A stretch of DNA of 64,000 nucleotides from VXPQ01 sp965248175 (lineage in GTDB: Bacteria; Bacteroidota; Rhodothermia; Rhodothermales; VXPQ01): positions 1,302,001 to 1,366,000 of the forward strand of contig OZ252093.1 in the NCBI GenBank assembly GCA_965248175.1, given 5' to 3'. The notes under the pieces were generated by a model. That model was not told the origin of the DNA and did not search any database. It saw only the letters and a list, made by a program, of their open reading frames with translations. Made by a program: the position numbers and the translations under genes. Shown piece by piece: positions 17,286 to 27,400 of the stretch (its first letter is position 1; the number at the start of each line of letters is the position of its first letter).

Positions 17286-18611
17286 ATGGCCAGGGTTGAA
17301 ATCATCATGCCCCAAATGGGCGAAAGTATCACCGAGGGCACGGTGGTCGAATGGCACAAGAAGCTCGGCGAGCGTATCGAGCAGGATGAAACGCTGCTTG
17401 AAATAGGGACCGACAAAGTCGACACCGATGTACCGTCGCCCGCTGCGGGCGTCGTGGCTGAAATCCTGGTGGAAGAGGGCGAGACGGTAGGTGTGGGAAC
17501 GTTGCTTGCCGTGATTGCGGACGAGAACGAGGAAGCGCCCCGTGCTCCCGAACCGGTCAAGGAGGCGCCGGAGCCGGTCTCCCAACCGACACCTCCACCG
17601 CCTCCCCCTGCTCCGGTTGCGCCCGATCCGCCGGAGCCGCCGTCCGACCATGTTACCGAAGCTTCCGCGTTCGCACCGAGGGACGCCGCCGTTTCGAAGC
17701 AAGGCGCCAGCGACTCGTTCTTCTCCCCGCTGGTGCGCTCCATCGCCGAACAGGAGGGGGTAAGCACTTCCGAACTCGAATCCATTGCAGGCTCCGGTCG
17801 GGATGGACGGGTCACGAAGAAGGATGTCCTCGATTACGTGGCCGGCCGGTCTGCGGACGGGTCAGGGTTTCCGGAGCCGCAACCTGTCGAGCCTGCAGAA
17901 GGGTCGGAGGTGCGGGTCGTTAAAATGGATCGCACCCGGCAGATCATTGCGGAGCACATGGTGCGTTCGAAGGCGACTTCTCCGCATGTGACCTCCTTTG
18001 CGGAAGTGGACATGACGAATCTTGTCTCCTTCATCCAACGGGAAAAAGAGGCGTTTCTGAAGCGGGAAGGCGCCAAATTGACCTATACCCCGTTTTTTGT
18101 CCATGCGGCGATAGAAGCGCTCCGCGAGCATCCGGTCCTGAATGCGTCCGTGAACGGAGACGAGATCGTGCTGCGGGATGATTTCCATATCAATATTGCG
18201 GTGGCCGTCGGCAAGGCCGGGCTGGTCGCTCCGGTCATTCGCAATGCAGGGCGTCAATCTTTTGCCGATCTGGCGCGGTCGGTGGCGGATATTGCCGACC
18301 GGGCGCGCAACAAACGGTTGCATCCCGACGATCTGCAAGGGGGCACATTCACCATCACGAACATCGGTCCGATCGGGGGGCTCAAGGGTACGCCCATCAT
18401 CAATCAGCCCCAGGTGGCCATTCTCGCCGTCGGGCGAATCCAGAAGCGTCCGGTGGTCATCGAAGATCCGAGGCTTGGCGACGTGATCGCCGTGCGACAG
18501 ATGGCCTGGTTGTCTCTTTCTTACGACCACCGCATTATCGACGGAGCCATGGGCTCTTCCTTCCTGACGAGTTTTGTCCGCATCGTGGAATCAATGGGCT
18601 CCGGTTCCTGA
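17286..18611 (+). CDS. Dihydrolipoamide acyltransferase (E2 of a 2-oxo acid dehydrogenase complex)
   Basis: 441 residues with the classic E2 order. One lipoyl domain covers residues 1-75 (lipoylated lysine in EIGTDKVDTDVPSP), followed by a Pro/Glu-rich hinge. An E3-binding domain sits near 140-180 (SPLVRSIAEQEGVSTSELES), and the catalytic domain ends with the SYDHRIIDGAMG active site (His and Asp of DHRxxDG). No E1 or E3 genes are adjacent. The sequence resembles branched-chain/succinyl-type E2s more than pyruvate E2s, but the substrate cannot be fixed. Confidence 0.9.
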   Translation: MARVEIIMPQMGESITEGTVVEWHKKLGERIEQDETLLEIGTDKVDTDVPSPAAGVVAEILVEEGETVGVGTLLAVIADENEEAPRAPEPVKEAPEPVSQPTPPPPPPAPVAPDPPEPPSDHVTEASAFAPRDAAVSKQGASDSFFSPLVRSIAEQEGVSTSELESIAGSGRDGRVTKKDVLDYVAGRSADGSGFPEPQPVEPAEGSEVRVVKMDRTRQIIAEHMVRSKATSPHVTSFAEVDMTNLVSFIQREKEAFLKREGAKLTYTPFFVHAAIEALREHPVLNASVNGDEIVLRDDFHINIAVAVGKAGLVAPVIRNAGRQSFADLARSVADIADRARNKRLHPDDLQGGTFTITNIGPIGGLKGTPIINQPQVAILAVGRIQKRPVVIEDPRLGDVIAVRQMAWLSLSYDHRIIDGAMGSSFLTSFVRIVESMGSGS

Positions 18612-18695
18612 GATCGCCCATAATTCCGTTATTGCTTTTAATGTGTCGGGGGGCTATTCTGTGGGGTATCGCGGGATACTTCATCATGGGCAATA

Positions 18696-19604
18696 ATGGC
18701 TTCGTCACACATCGAACCCCTCAAACTGACAACCGGTGAACTTGCAAAGCGGTTGCAGGATTTTCAGCGGGAGTATCTCAGGGAAAAGAGCACCGATACG
18801 GTGGGGACCTATAGCAGGGCGCTCCGCGAATTCGAGCGGTGGTTTGCCGGGCAGGCCGATACATTTCGTTTCTCGGAGGATGGGGTCCGGGCGTACAAAA
18901 CCTATCTGATGGAGACGCGTTCGCTGAGCAAGGCGTCCGTATCCACGTATCTGACTGCTCTCCGGCAGTTCTGTCAATATCTCGTCGTCATCGGGTTGAT
19001 GGAGAAGAACCCGGCCCTTGCGGTCAAGGGGAACCGCCGCCCGTCGTCGCACTCTCGCGCCGTGCTCACGGAAGCGGACATCCGGCAGCTATTGCATGTG
19101 CTTGACGATACCACCCTGCTTGGGAAACGGGATCAGGCCATGGTCTACCTGATGCTGTATGCAGGGCTCAGCGAGATCGAGATCATACGGGCCGATGTAC
19201 GGGATATCGAACACACCTTGCTCGGAAGGTTTCTGCGGGTGCAGGGCAAGGGGCGTACTGCCAAGGACCGGCAGGCGCCCATTGACGCCCCGGTGATCGA
19301 GAAGATAGAGCGCTACCTCGCAGCGCGCGATTCCGTTCTGCCCGAACATCCGTTATTCGTGTCTCACGGCCATCGCTCGAACGGGCAACGCCTGAATACG
19401 CGCTCTGTCCGAAGCCGGATCAACCGGTATCTGGCGGCGGCCAACCTGAAACGGAACGGCGTCAGCCCGCACAGCCTCACGCACACGGCGCCTCTTATCT
19501 GGCTGAACGAGGGCATGGATATCGAGGAGGTCCGGGCGCGCATGCGGCACGGTACGCGCGAAACGACCCTGATTTACAAGAGCCTATTACAGGGAGGATC
19601 CTGA
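18696..19604 (+). CDS. XerC/XerD-like tyrosine recombinase homologue lacking two catalytic arginines
   Basis: 302 residues: an N-terminal SAM-like core-binding domain (residues 15-105) and a C-terminal catalytic fold (110-300). Comparison with the family pattern shows two changes. Box I reads YAGLSEIE where YxGLRxxE is expected, so Arg I is Ser. Box II reads HSLTHTA where HxLRHT is expected, so Arg II is Thr. The box II histidine, the later histidine (MRHG), the beta-hairpin lysine region (GKGRTAKDR) and the tyrosine (LIYKS) remain. Loss of both arginines should cripple strand cleavage. No att-like repeats or phage genes flank it. It may be a non-catalytic DNA-binding protein or a degenerating enzyme with an intact frame. 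Confidence 0.85.
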   Translation: MASSHIEPLKLTTGELAKRLQDFQREYLREKSTDTVGTYSRALREFERWFAGQADTFRFSEDGVRAYKTYLMETRSLSKASVSTYLTALRQFCQYLVVIGLMEKNPALAVKGNRRPSSHSRAVLTEADIRQLLHVLDDTTLLGKRDQAMVYLMLYAGLSEIEIIRADVRDIEHTLLGRFLRVQGKGRTAKDRQAPIDAPVIEKIERYLAARDSVLPEHPLFVSHGHRSNGQRLNTRSVRSRINRYLAAANLKRNGVSPHSLTHTAPLIWLNEGMDIEEVRARMRHGTRETTLIYKSLLQGGS

Positions 19605-19637
19605 GTAGGAAAAGGAGATGGTATCGTAGCAGCAGGA

Positions 19638-20624
19638 TCAGATCCCCGTACGTACGGTGACCTGATGCAGGCCGCCCAGGGTTGACCACGAGTTGAAGGC
19701 ATAGTCGAAACGGAAGCTTGCCACCCTGATCCCGCATCCCACGCCCACGCCGGCCATATCCAGCCGGTTTTTCATTTTCAGGTCCTGATGCTGCCGGTGG
19801 TTGTATCCCATCCGGATCCGGAACGCATCGCTGAAAAAGAATTCCCAGCCGACGGCTACGTGCCGGAGCACGCCCGACGCTGCGTTCCGCCCTTCGCTTT
19901 CTTCGCCTATCCGGTTCAGATTGTAGCCCGACAGGGAAAGAAGCAGGGGCAGATACCGGAAGCGTTTGGAAACCCCTACGCGGAGATCGAGTGGCAGCGT
20001 ATCCCTGGACGAGCCGAGCGCATCCGCCACAATGCCTATGTTATGTACGGAGGCGCTCAGGGCCAGTTGCTTTTCGGGCACGTGGTAGAGCACGCCGGCG
20101 TCTGCGGCGAAGGCCGACGCACTGGCTGTTTCGACGCTTGAGAATGCCGCGTGGAGGTTTGCGCCGTACCGCAAGCGTTCGTCATGGGCGCGGGCCCAGG
20201 ATGCGGTGAGCGCCACATCGTTTGCGCCGAAGCTTTCTGTGGCGTTGCCGGCCGCATCGTATCCCTCGGTGCTGCCCCAGGTTACGTAGCGTAGTCCCGC
20301 GCCCAGCATGCCGATGCCTTCCCGGTGCCGGGCATGCGACACGAATCCCGCATGAATGCCCCCCAGATGATTGAGGTACGTGACGGAGAGCGTACGGTGC
20401 ATGTCCGGATTAAGCAGGGCCGGGTTGTAGAAGAGGGCGTTGACGTCTTCATCGTATACGGCGGAGAATGCGCCGGCCAGCGAGGCGGCCCGTGCGGAAG
20501 GGGCAAGCCGCAGGAAGGAAAAGGTGGTAGCCGGTCCGGGTTGGGCCGACGATGGAAGGGCGCCCGCTCCGGCCAGGGCAAGGATTACCGCAAGGAAGAA
20601 GGGTCGAACATAAGAAGCACGCAT
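19638..20624 (-). CDS. porQ: PorQ-like type IX secretion system outer-membrane protein
   Basis: 328 residues with a signal peptide (MRASYVRPF, cleavage near SSAQ). The mature start TFSFLRLAPSARAASLAG and the block LFYNPALLNPDMHRTLSV match PorQ and related PorV/UPF0164 barrels, which use the same FLxLxPSARxxALGG opening. The length and the AGxHAGFVSHA strand favour PorQ over PorV. PorQ is an accessory outer-membrane component of type IX secretion in Bacteroidota. No other por or gld gene is in the window. It converges on the recombinase gene with a gap of 33 bases. Confidence 0.72.
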   Translation of the reverse strand: MRASYVRPFFLAVILALAGAGALPSSAQPGPATTFSFLRLAPSARAASLAGAFSAVYDEDVNALFYNPALLNPDMHRTLSVTYLNHLGGIHAGFVSHARHREGIGMLGAGLRYVTWGSTEGYDAAGNATESFGANDVALTASWARAHDERLRYGANLHAAFSSVETASASAFAADAGVLYHVPEKQLALSASVHNIGIVADALGSSRDTLPLDLRVGVSKRFRYLPLLLSLSGYNLNRIGEESEGRNAASGVLRHVAVGWEFFFSDAFRIRMGYNHRQHQDLKMKNRLDMAGVGVGCGIRVASFRFDYAFNSWSTLGGLHQVTVRTGI

Positions 20625-20766
20625 ACAGCATCAACGGAGATCGCGGCCTGATGTTGCCGGTGGGGTGGCGAGATGGGGGTAAAAGATTACTATCATTTGC
20701 GTCATATTAAAAGATCATGCAGCTTTGCATTCAGGTCCCCTTTGGCATGAAAATTGATATGTTGAC

Positions 20767-20922
20767 ATGTCGTGCATGACAGACCTGGTGGGCGGGGGAT
20801 ACAATGAAGAGGCGCCGTTATACCCCTCCAGCAGGGCGGTCGAAGACACCCCGTTCTTCGATTTCATACAGCGGGACGGAGGCGATTACTGCTCAGGGAC
20901 CATTGAGGCTTCGGAGGGGTAG
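20767..20922 (+). pseudogene. Remnant copy of the C-terminus of the downstream lipoprotein gene
   Basis: A 51-codon frame (MSCMTDLVGGGYNEE and onward) ends at the TAG at 20920. Its last 43 residues align with the last 43 residues of the lipoprotein that follows: both share GGYN(E/D)EA, YPS, RAV, DTPFFDFIQR and GGDYC. The nucleotides are also visibly alike. This looks like the leftover 3' end of a duplicated paralogue whose main body was deleted. It lacks a signal peptide and is unlikely to be functional. Confidence 0.7.
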
Positions 20923-20981
20923 GCGAGTTTGCGCATATATCCGAAAGAAAGCAACGTAATGCAGTATCCGGTGCAAGGTAT

Positions 20982-21941
20982 CTGATTGCTTCAGGCGCCC
21001 TGGCGGTCTTTTTATGCCTTGTCGGCTGCGAGGAAGATGTGGCGGGTCCGGCCGGAGCGGACGAGCCGTTTTCGCTGTACGGCGTCTTTAATCCCCGGTT
21101 GCCTACCCAGACGGTGCTCGTTGCTCCCGTGGAAGACCTGCTTTTCCCGGAATCAGGGGATGCTCTCGATGCGGTCGTCACCTCGACCGATCTGGGCAGC
21201 GGCACAACCTACGTGTGGCGGGATTCGGTCGTGGCCAACGCCACGGGGCAGCTGGATCATATCTACCGGGCCGATTTTACGCCCGGATACGGGAGCCGCC
21301 ATCGCATGGAAGTGGCGCGGTCTGACGGGGCTAAAAGCGTCGTACATGTGGAGGTGCCCTGGGAGGTGCGCATCGAGGACGAAGATGCGGGCACGCGAGA
21401 TATTACGGTTACTGTTACAGGGGCATCCGATTTTGCTTTGATTCGGTTCGATGTCATCTACAGCGTGCGTTATTATAACAAGCTTAATCCTGATCCTTAC
21501 GCCTTATGTGATAATCCTCTGAAACATTACACGTTTTCGTACAGAAACAACAGGACAACCATTGAGAACGGCTGGCAGGTCGACATTGACCTGAATATTC
21601 TGTACGAAACCATGCGATCATATTATCATAGCGATACGGGGATCGAGTTCTGGAACCCGGCTTGGGACGGTCTTGCCTTATTGGGGTTGCGGCTGGCTAT
21701 TACCGTCGGGAGTTCCGACTGGGATCCGCCGGGAGGCGATCTGTCGGACGAGCGTGTGCTGATCCAGCCCGGCACGCTTTCGAACGTGGAGAACGGGTAT
21801 GGCCTGGTGGTCGGAGGGTACAATGATGAAGCAACGATATACCCCTCCCAAAGGGCGGTCGCCGACACGCCGTTCTTCGATTTCATACAGCGGAGAGGGG
21901 GCGACTACTGCCTGGGGACCAATGTGGATTCCGGGGGGTAG
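20982..21941 (+). CDS. DUF4249-like surface lipoprotein, partner of the next TonB receptor
   Basis: About 300-320 residues. A lipoprotein signal reads in frame before the first GTG (21039): a hydrophobic run ending in the lipobox LVGC, with the acylated Cys at 21027. No ATG, GTG or TTG lies between the upstream stop (20904) and that lipobox, so the start is non-standard or an indel lies near 20930-20980; the coordinate given is approximate. The mature part is beta-rich with the order seen in DUF4249 proteins (short domain, a WRDS segment, then a second domain containing RSDG). The TonB receptor starts 6 bases after the stop, the same pairing as at 55-58 kb. Probable surface-exposed helper of that receptor. 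Confidence 0.65.
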   Translation: MIASGALAVFLCLVGCEEDVAGPAGADEPFSLYGVFNPRLPTQTVLVAPVEDLLFPESGDALDAVVTSTDLGSGTTYVWRDSVVANATGQLDHIYRADFTPGYGSRHRMEVARSDGAKSVVHVEVPWEVRIEDEDAGTRDITVTVTGASDFALIRFDVIYSVRYYNKLNPDPYALCDNPLKHYTFSYRNNRTTIENGWQVDIDLNILYETMRSYYHSDTGIEFWNPAWDGLALLGLRLAITVGSSDWDPPGGDLSDERVLIQPGTLSNVENGYGLVVGGYNDEATIYPSQRAVADTPFFDFIQRRGGDYCLGTNVDSGG

Positions 21942-21947
21942 CGAATC

Positions 21948-24290
21948 ATGCTCATGGGACGGGTTGTTCGGATAGTGCTCGCCGTCGTCGCCTTGCCGGC
22001 GCTTGCGGCGTGGTACGGCCCTGTCGAGGCGCAGGCTCAGGTTCAGGCCCGGCGCGCCGCCTTGAGCGGTTTCGTTACGGACGCCTCGGACGGGCAGCCG
22101 CTGGTCGGAGCCGCCGCTGTGCTGCGGGACCTTGCGGATGCTGCCGGGGACGTTCCGTCGTACGGTGTCGCTGCCAATGCGGACGGCATCTATATCATTC
22201 CGGGTATTGAGCCGGGGTCGTACGAATTGACCGTCTCGTTCATAGGCTACGAAGCGTTCCGGGATACCCTCACGCTGTCCGCAGGAGACGCCGCCCGCCG
22301 GCATGCCGCCCTCGTTCCTTCGCAGGCGGAACTCGACGAAGTGCTTGTGCAAGCCGAGCGCGAGCACGGGATGGCCCGCATCACGGCGGGGCATCAGCGC
22401 ATTCTGCCCGAAGAGATCGAGCTCGTGCCATCCCCCGATATTTCCGCCGATCTGGCGAATTACCTTACGGTGCTTCCCGGCGTTGTCACGACGGGCGATC
22501 GCGGCGGCCAGTATTACGTGCGCGGCGGCGAACCCTCCCAGAACCTCGTGTATCTCGACGGGATGCTTGTGTACCAGCCGTTTCATGTGCTCGGATTCTA
22601 TTCCGCTTTTCCGGCGGACATACTGGACCGGGTCGATTTCTATGCGGGCGGTTTCCCTACCCGGTACTCCGGCAGACTTGCCTCCGTTATCGATGTTGCT
22701 TCCCGCTACGGGAACACCCGTCGTTTCGCCGGCATGGCCAGCGTTTCCCCCTTCACGAGTGCACTGCGCATCGAAGGCCCCATTGTGCCGGGGCATGCGT
22801 CGTTTCTCGTTGCAGGCCGGGAGTCGTTCCTCGAACGCATTGCCGAACCGCTGATCGACAAGAACCTGCCCTTCCGGTTCGGGGATCTTTTTGCGAAGGT
22901 ATACGGACCGGCGACCCGCAACAGCAGGCTTTCGATCAGCGCTCTCAGAACGCATGACCGGGGCACGATCGCCGAGGATATCGGGGAGGAGGCGGCCGAG
23001 GAGGTCCGCTGGAGCAACGAAGCGATCGGGGCGCGCTGGGTGATCGTGCCGCGCATCCTGCCGGTCATCATGAATGTGCATCTCTCGCATTCCCGTCACC
23101 AGACCGAATTTGGTCCGGTGGACGAACCTCTTCGCATGTCCCGTATCTACCACACGCGCTTCGCTATCGACGCGCTGTTCGAGAAGGATCGTTTTTCCTG
23201 GGAAAGCGGGTGGGATGGATTGATATCGGGGGAAACCGAGAACCGTCTGGACGGCGTGTTTCATCTGCCGGAGGTATCTGCAAGGCCGTTTCTGGAATTC
23301 GGATTCTACGCGCAATCCACGTTCGATCTCGGACGGGGCCTGCGCCTGATGCCGGGTGCCCGCTTGCAATGGTATCAGGTCAGAATAGACCCGTGGCTGG
23401 AGCCGAGGCTGCGCGCGATATGGGACCGGGGGGCGCATCATTTCAGCGCCGCCGTGGGTATGTACAATCAGGAAGTGGTGGGCCTTACCGACCGGCGCGA
23501 CGTGGCCAATGTGTTTACGATATGGTCTATCGTACCGCGTCCGGAAAGGGACCAAAACGAAAGGGATCCGCTCGTCGGACGGCTCGGCAAATCCGTCCAT
23601 GGACTGCTTGGCTACCGGGGAACGCCGAAGCCGTGGCTGGAGGTTTCCGTCGAGGGATTCTACAGGCGTATGCAGAACCTGTTCGTTGCGGAATGGACCG
23701 CGTTTCCCGCGCTTACCACCCGGCTGCACCCGGCGCGCGGACGGTCGATCGGCATGGAAGCGCGGATGGAGATGCGCCGGGAGCCGTTCTATGCCTTCGT
23801 GAATTACGGCCTTTCCTCCACCTTGTACCACACGAAATACGAGGCGATACGGTACTGGTTCGACACAGAGTCCCTCCGGTTCCGACCGCCGCACGACCGC
23901 CGCCACCAGGTCAATGCGCTTGTCAGCGTTTCCTGGAAAGGATTCGACGCCAGTGTGCGCTGGGCCTTCGGTTCGGGCCGCCCCTACACCCGCCCGCTGG
24001 CTTTCGACAGCTTTGTCCTGCTGGACAGGGCTGCGAGCGTCTTCGAACTGATGCGGTCCCGGCGGGTGATTTACGATCGTCCTTTCAATGCGGTGCTTCC
24101 CACCTACCATCGCCTCGACATTTCCGTCGAGCGAACTTTCCGGTTCGACGGAGCCGCCCTCACGCTTCAGGGCAGTGTCATCAACCTGTACGACCGGCGC
24201 AATCTTTTTTACCTCGACCTGTTCACGGTGCGCCGGGTGGATCAGCTTCCGCTCGTACCGTCGCTCGGGATCCGGGTGGAGTTCGAGTGA
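21948..24290 (+). CDS. TonB-dependent receptor with carboxypeptidase-like regulatory domain
   Basis: 780 residues. Signal peptide (residues 1-30), a CarboxypepD_reg-like domain (about 38-115; GFVTDASDGQPLVGA, then SFIGYE), a plug domain (about 150-240; GGQYYVRGGEPSQNLVYLDG) and a barrel of about 540 residues closing on a hydrophobic strand. This is the shorter, non-SusC class of Bacteroidota receptors. It takes up an unknown ligand using TonB energy. It is closely related in layout and motifs to the frameshifted receptor at 55.9-58.2 kb. It follows its DUF4249-like lipoprotein by 6 bases, so the two are surely co-expressed. Confidence 0.9.
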   Translation: MLMGRVVRIVLAVVALPALAAWYGPVEAQAQVQARRAALSGFVTDASDGQPLVGAAAVLRDLADAAGDVPSYGVAANADGIYIIPGIEPGSYELTVSFIGYEAFRDTLTLSAGDAARRHAALVPSQAELDEVLVQAEREHGMARITAGHQRILPEEIELVPSPDISADLANYLTVLPGVVTTGDRGGQYYVRGGEPSQNLVYLDGMLVYQPFHVLGFYSAFPADILDRVDFYAGGFPTRYSGRLASVIDVASRYGNTRRFAGMASVSPFTSALRIEGPIVPGHASFLVAGRESFLERIAEPLIDKNLPFRFGDLFAKVYGPATRNSRLSISALRTHDRGTIAEDIGEEAAEEVRWSNEAIGARWVIVPRILPVIMNVHLSHSRHQTEFGPVDEPLRMSRIYHTRFAIDALFEKDRFSWESGWDGLISGETENRLDGVFHLPEVSARPFLEFGFYAQSTFDLGRGLRLMPGARLQWYQVRIDPWLEPRLRAIWDRGAHHFSAAVGMYNQEVVGLTDRRDVANVFTIWSIVPRPERDQNERDPLVGRLGKSVHGLLGYRGTPKPWLEVSVEGFYRRMQNLFVAEWTAFPALTTRLHPARGRSIGMEARMEMRREPFYAFVNYGLSSTLYHTKYEAIRYWFDTESLRFRPPHDRRHQVNALVSVSWKGFDASVRWAFGSGRPYTRPLAFDSFVLLDRAASVFELMRSRRVIYDRPFNAVLPTYHRLDISVERTFRFDGAALTLQGSVINLYDRRNLFYLDLFTVRRVDQLPLVPSLGIRVEFE

Positions 24291-24466
24291 GCAGGCGCCG
24301 CATTTCTTCCGGAAATACCATTTGCCGGGGCCAGCCTCTGTGCACCTGAGCGTTAGGCAGGCAAGGAACGGTTTTTGCTGTTCGGCGTGATACTCTGCTA
24401 CCTGTCAGTTTGTCGGACCTTTCTTCCGACAAACCGATTCGCTCTTATTTCCGCGCCCCGCGCCCC

Positions 24467-27400
24467 ATGATAGATTTCTTCAAATCGCTGTTCGGCGACA
24501 AGAACGAACGGGAGCTGAAGCGGCTCTGGCCGGTTGTCGAACGCATCAACGCTGCCTATGAGGATCTGTCCGACCTTTCGGACGAGGAGCTGCGGGCCAG
24601 AACGGATGATTTCCGGCAACGCATCCGGGAAGCCGTTGCAGACAACGAAGCAAGCCAGAAGGCTCTGCGCGCCAAGTTGGGAGGCGCCGTTCCCGTGCCG
24701 GAGAAGGGTAAGCCTGCTGCGGACGAGACTGCGCTCCCTGCATTTTCGGGGAACGGGGTCGGGACCGATAACGGCAAGGAACTCTCGCCGCAGCAGCACC
24801 GGGCGCTCTTCGATGAACTCGACGGGCTGGAAGAAGAGTGGCTGGAGGCGGTCGAGGAAGTTCTTGACAGCATGGTCGCGGAGGCGTTTGCCGTCGTCAA
24901 GGAAACGTGCCGCCGCCTGTTGGGCAAGGAATGGGAAGCCGGAGGGACCCGTATTTTCTGGGATATGGTGCCGTACGACGCCCAGTTGCTGGGCGGGGTG
25001 GTGCTGCACCAGGGGCGTATTGCCGAGATGAAGACGGGCGAGGGGAAAACGCTCGTGGCCGTCTTGCCGATCTATCTCAACGCGCTGGCGGACCGCGGTG
25101 TGCATGTGGTTACGGTCAACCCGTATCTGGCGCAGCGCGATGCGGAGTGGATGGGGCCGGTGTTCGAGTTTCACGGCCTCACGGTGGACGTCATCGACAA
25201 GCACGAGTCGCACACGGAAGGCCGTCGCAAGGCATACCGCGCCGACATTACCTACGGCACGAACAACGAGTTCGGTTTCGACTACCTGAGGGATAATTCG
25301 TTTGTGTCCGAGCAGGAGCAACTGGTGCAGCGCGGCCACCATTTTGCGATCGTGGACGAGGTGGATTCCGTGCTGATCGACGAGGCGCGCACGCCGCTCA
25401 TTATTTCCGGGCCCGTGCCGCAAGCGAACGACAGCCGTTTTATGGAGCTGCAGCCCGTCATCGAAAGACTGGTCTATGCGCAGCAGAAGGCGGTGGCGGG
25501 ATTTGCGTCCGAAGCGGAGCGGCGGTTGCGCGAGCGGGACCGGGCCGAAGAAGCCGGCGACCGCAAGACGGCCTCGGAAATGGAGAACGAAGCCGGTCTT
25601 GCGATCCTGCGCGCCAACCGCGGATTTCCCCGCAACAAGAAACTCCAGAAGTTGCTCCAGGAAATGGGCGTGGCGCAACTGCTGCGCAAGACGGAGTTTT
25701 TCTACTTGCAGGATAATGCGAAGCATATGCCGCTTGTGGATGAGCCGCTGTACTTTGCCCTCGAGGAGAAGCAGCATGCTATCGAAATGACGGAGCAGGG
25801 GCGCGAGTTTGCGGCGCGGGCGGCGGGGGAAGACACCGATCTGTTCGTGCTTCCCGACATGGGCGACAAGATTGCCTCCATAGAAGGCCGCTATGCGGAA
25901 CGGCGGCGGCAGATGGAGGCGGACATCGAAGCAGACGCTTCGCTGGACGAGGAGAAGAAGGAAAACAAACGCATGAACGATGTGCGTCTTCTCGCCAAGG
26001 AAGAGGAGGAGGAAAAACGCACGCTCTATACGCTGTATTCGGAAAGGGCGGAACGCCTGCACGCCATCGAGCAGTTGCTCAAGGCCTATACCCTGTACGA
26101 GAAAGATGTGGAGTACATCGTGCAGGAAAGACGGGTCCAGATCGTGGACGAACATACCGGCCGGGTGCTCTCCGGGCGGCGGTATTCGGACGGGTTGCAC
26201 CAGGCGATCGAAGCCAAGGAAAAGGTGCAGGTGCAGGCGGCGACACAGACGTACGCCACCATCACGCTTCAGAATTATTTCCGGATGTACGACAAGCTCT
26301 CCGGCATGACCGGCACTGCCGAAACGGAAGCCGAGGAGTTCTGGAAAATCTACGAGATGGATGTGGTGGTCGTCCCGACGAACCGGCCTATCACGCGAGA
26401 CGACCTCGACGATCTCGTATTGAGAACGAAGCGCGAGAAATACCGCGCCGCCATCAAGAAAATCGCCGAGTACAACAAGGCAGGACGGCCCGTACTTGTG
26501 GGCACCACCTCCGTGGATGTCTCGGAAACCCTGTCCCGCATGCTCAAGCGGTCGGGCATTCGCCATAACGTGCTGAATGCGCGCCGGGACCGGGCTAAAG
26601 CGGAGGCCGACATTATTGCCGAGGCCGGGCAGCGCGGGGCTGTGACGATCGCCACGAACATGGCCGGACGCGGTACGGATATCAAACTGGGGGCCGGTGT
26701 AATCGAGGCGGGGGGACTGGCCATTCTTGGCACCGAGCGGCACGAGAGCCGCCGGATCGACTTGCAGTTGCGGGGCCGGTCGGGCCGGCAAGGGGATCCG
26801 GGCGAAAGCCAGTTTTACGTATCCCTCGAAGACGATCTGATGCGTCTGTTCGGTTCGGACCGCGCCGCCAAGGTGATGGACCGGCTGAACATGGAAGAAG
26901 GCGCCGTCATCACGCATCCGTGGGTGAACAAGAGTATCACCCGGGCGCAGAAGAAAGTCGAGCAAAACAATTTCGCCATTCGCAAGCGCCAGCTCGAATA
27001 CGACGATGTGCTCAATTCGCAGCGGCAAGTGATCTACGACCGCCGCCTGCATGCGCTCAAGGGCGAGCGGTTCCACGGAGAGATCCTGGAAATGCTTCAG
27101 GATGTCATCTCGGAGGTAGTGGAAAAGCACTATGGGGAAGGCACGCTCGACGATTTACATGAGGAAATCCTGCGCAAACTGGCGTTCGAGTTCGAGCTCG
27201 AACGGGAAGAGTTTGTGAGCCTTGGGGAAGACGGCGTGGAGCAGCTGATCTACGATGCGGCCATCTCGTTTTACCGGCGCAAACGGGATGCATTGTCACG
27301 CCCGTTCCACAAGGGCATGCAGCAGGTGATGGAGCAGGATGAAGAGCGCCGCCCGGCCCGGGTGTTCGTGGATTTCACGGACGGGCGCCGTCTGCTGCGG

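Noticed and set aside
21678..24110. 810-codon reverse frame opposite the TonB receptor
   Set aside because: Antisense of a gene with full domain structure; no motif on the reverse strand.
24398..27130. 910-codon reverse frame opposite secA
   Set aside because: Antisense shadow; secA motifs are complete on the forward strand.
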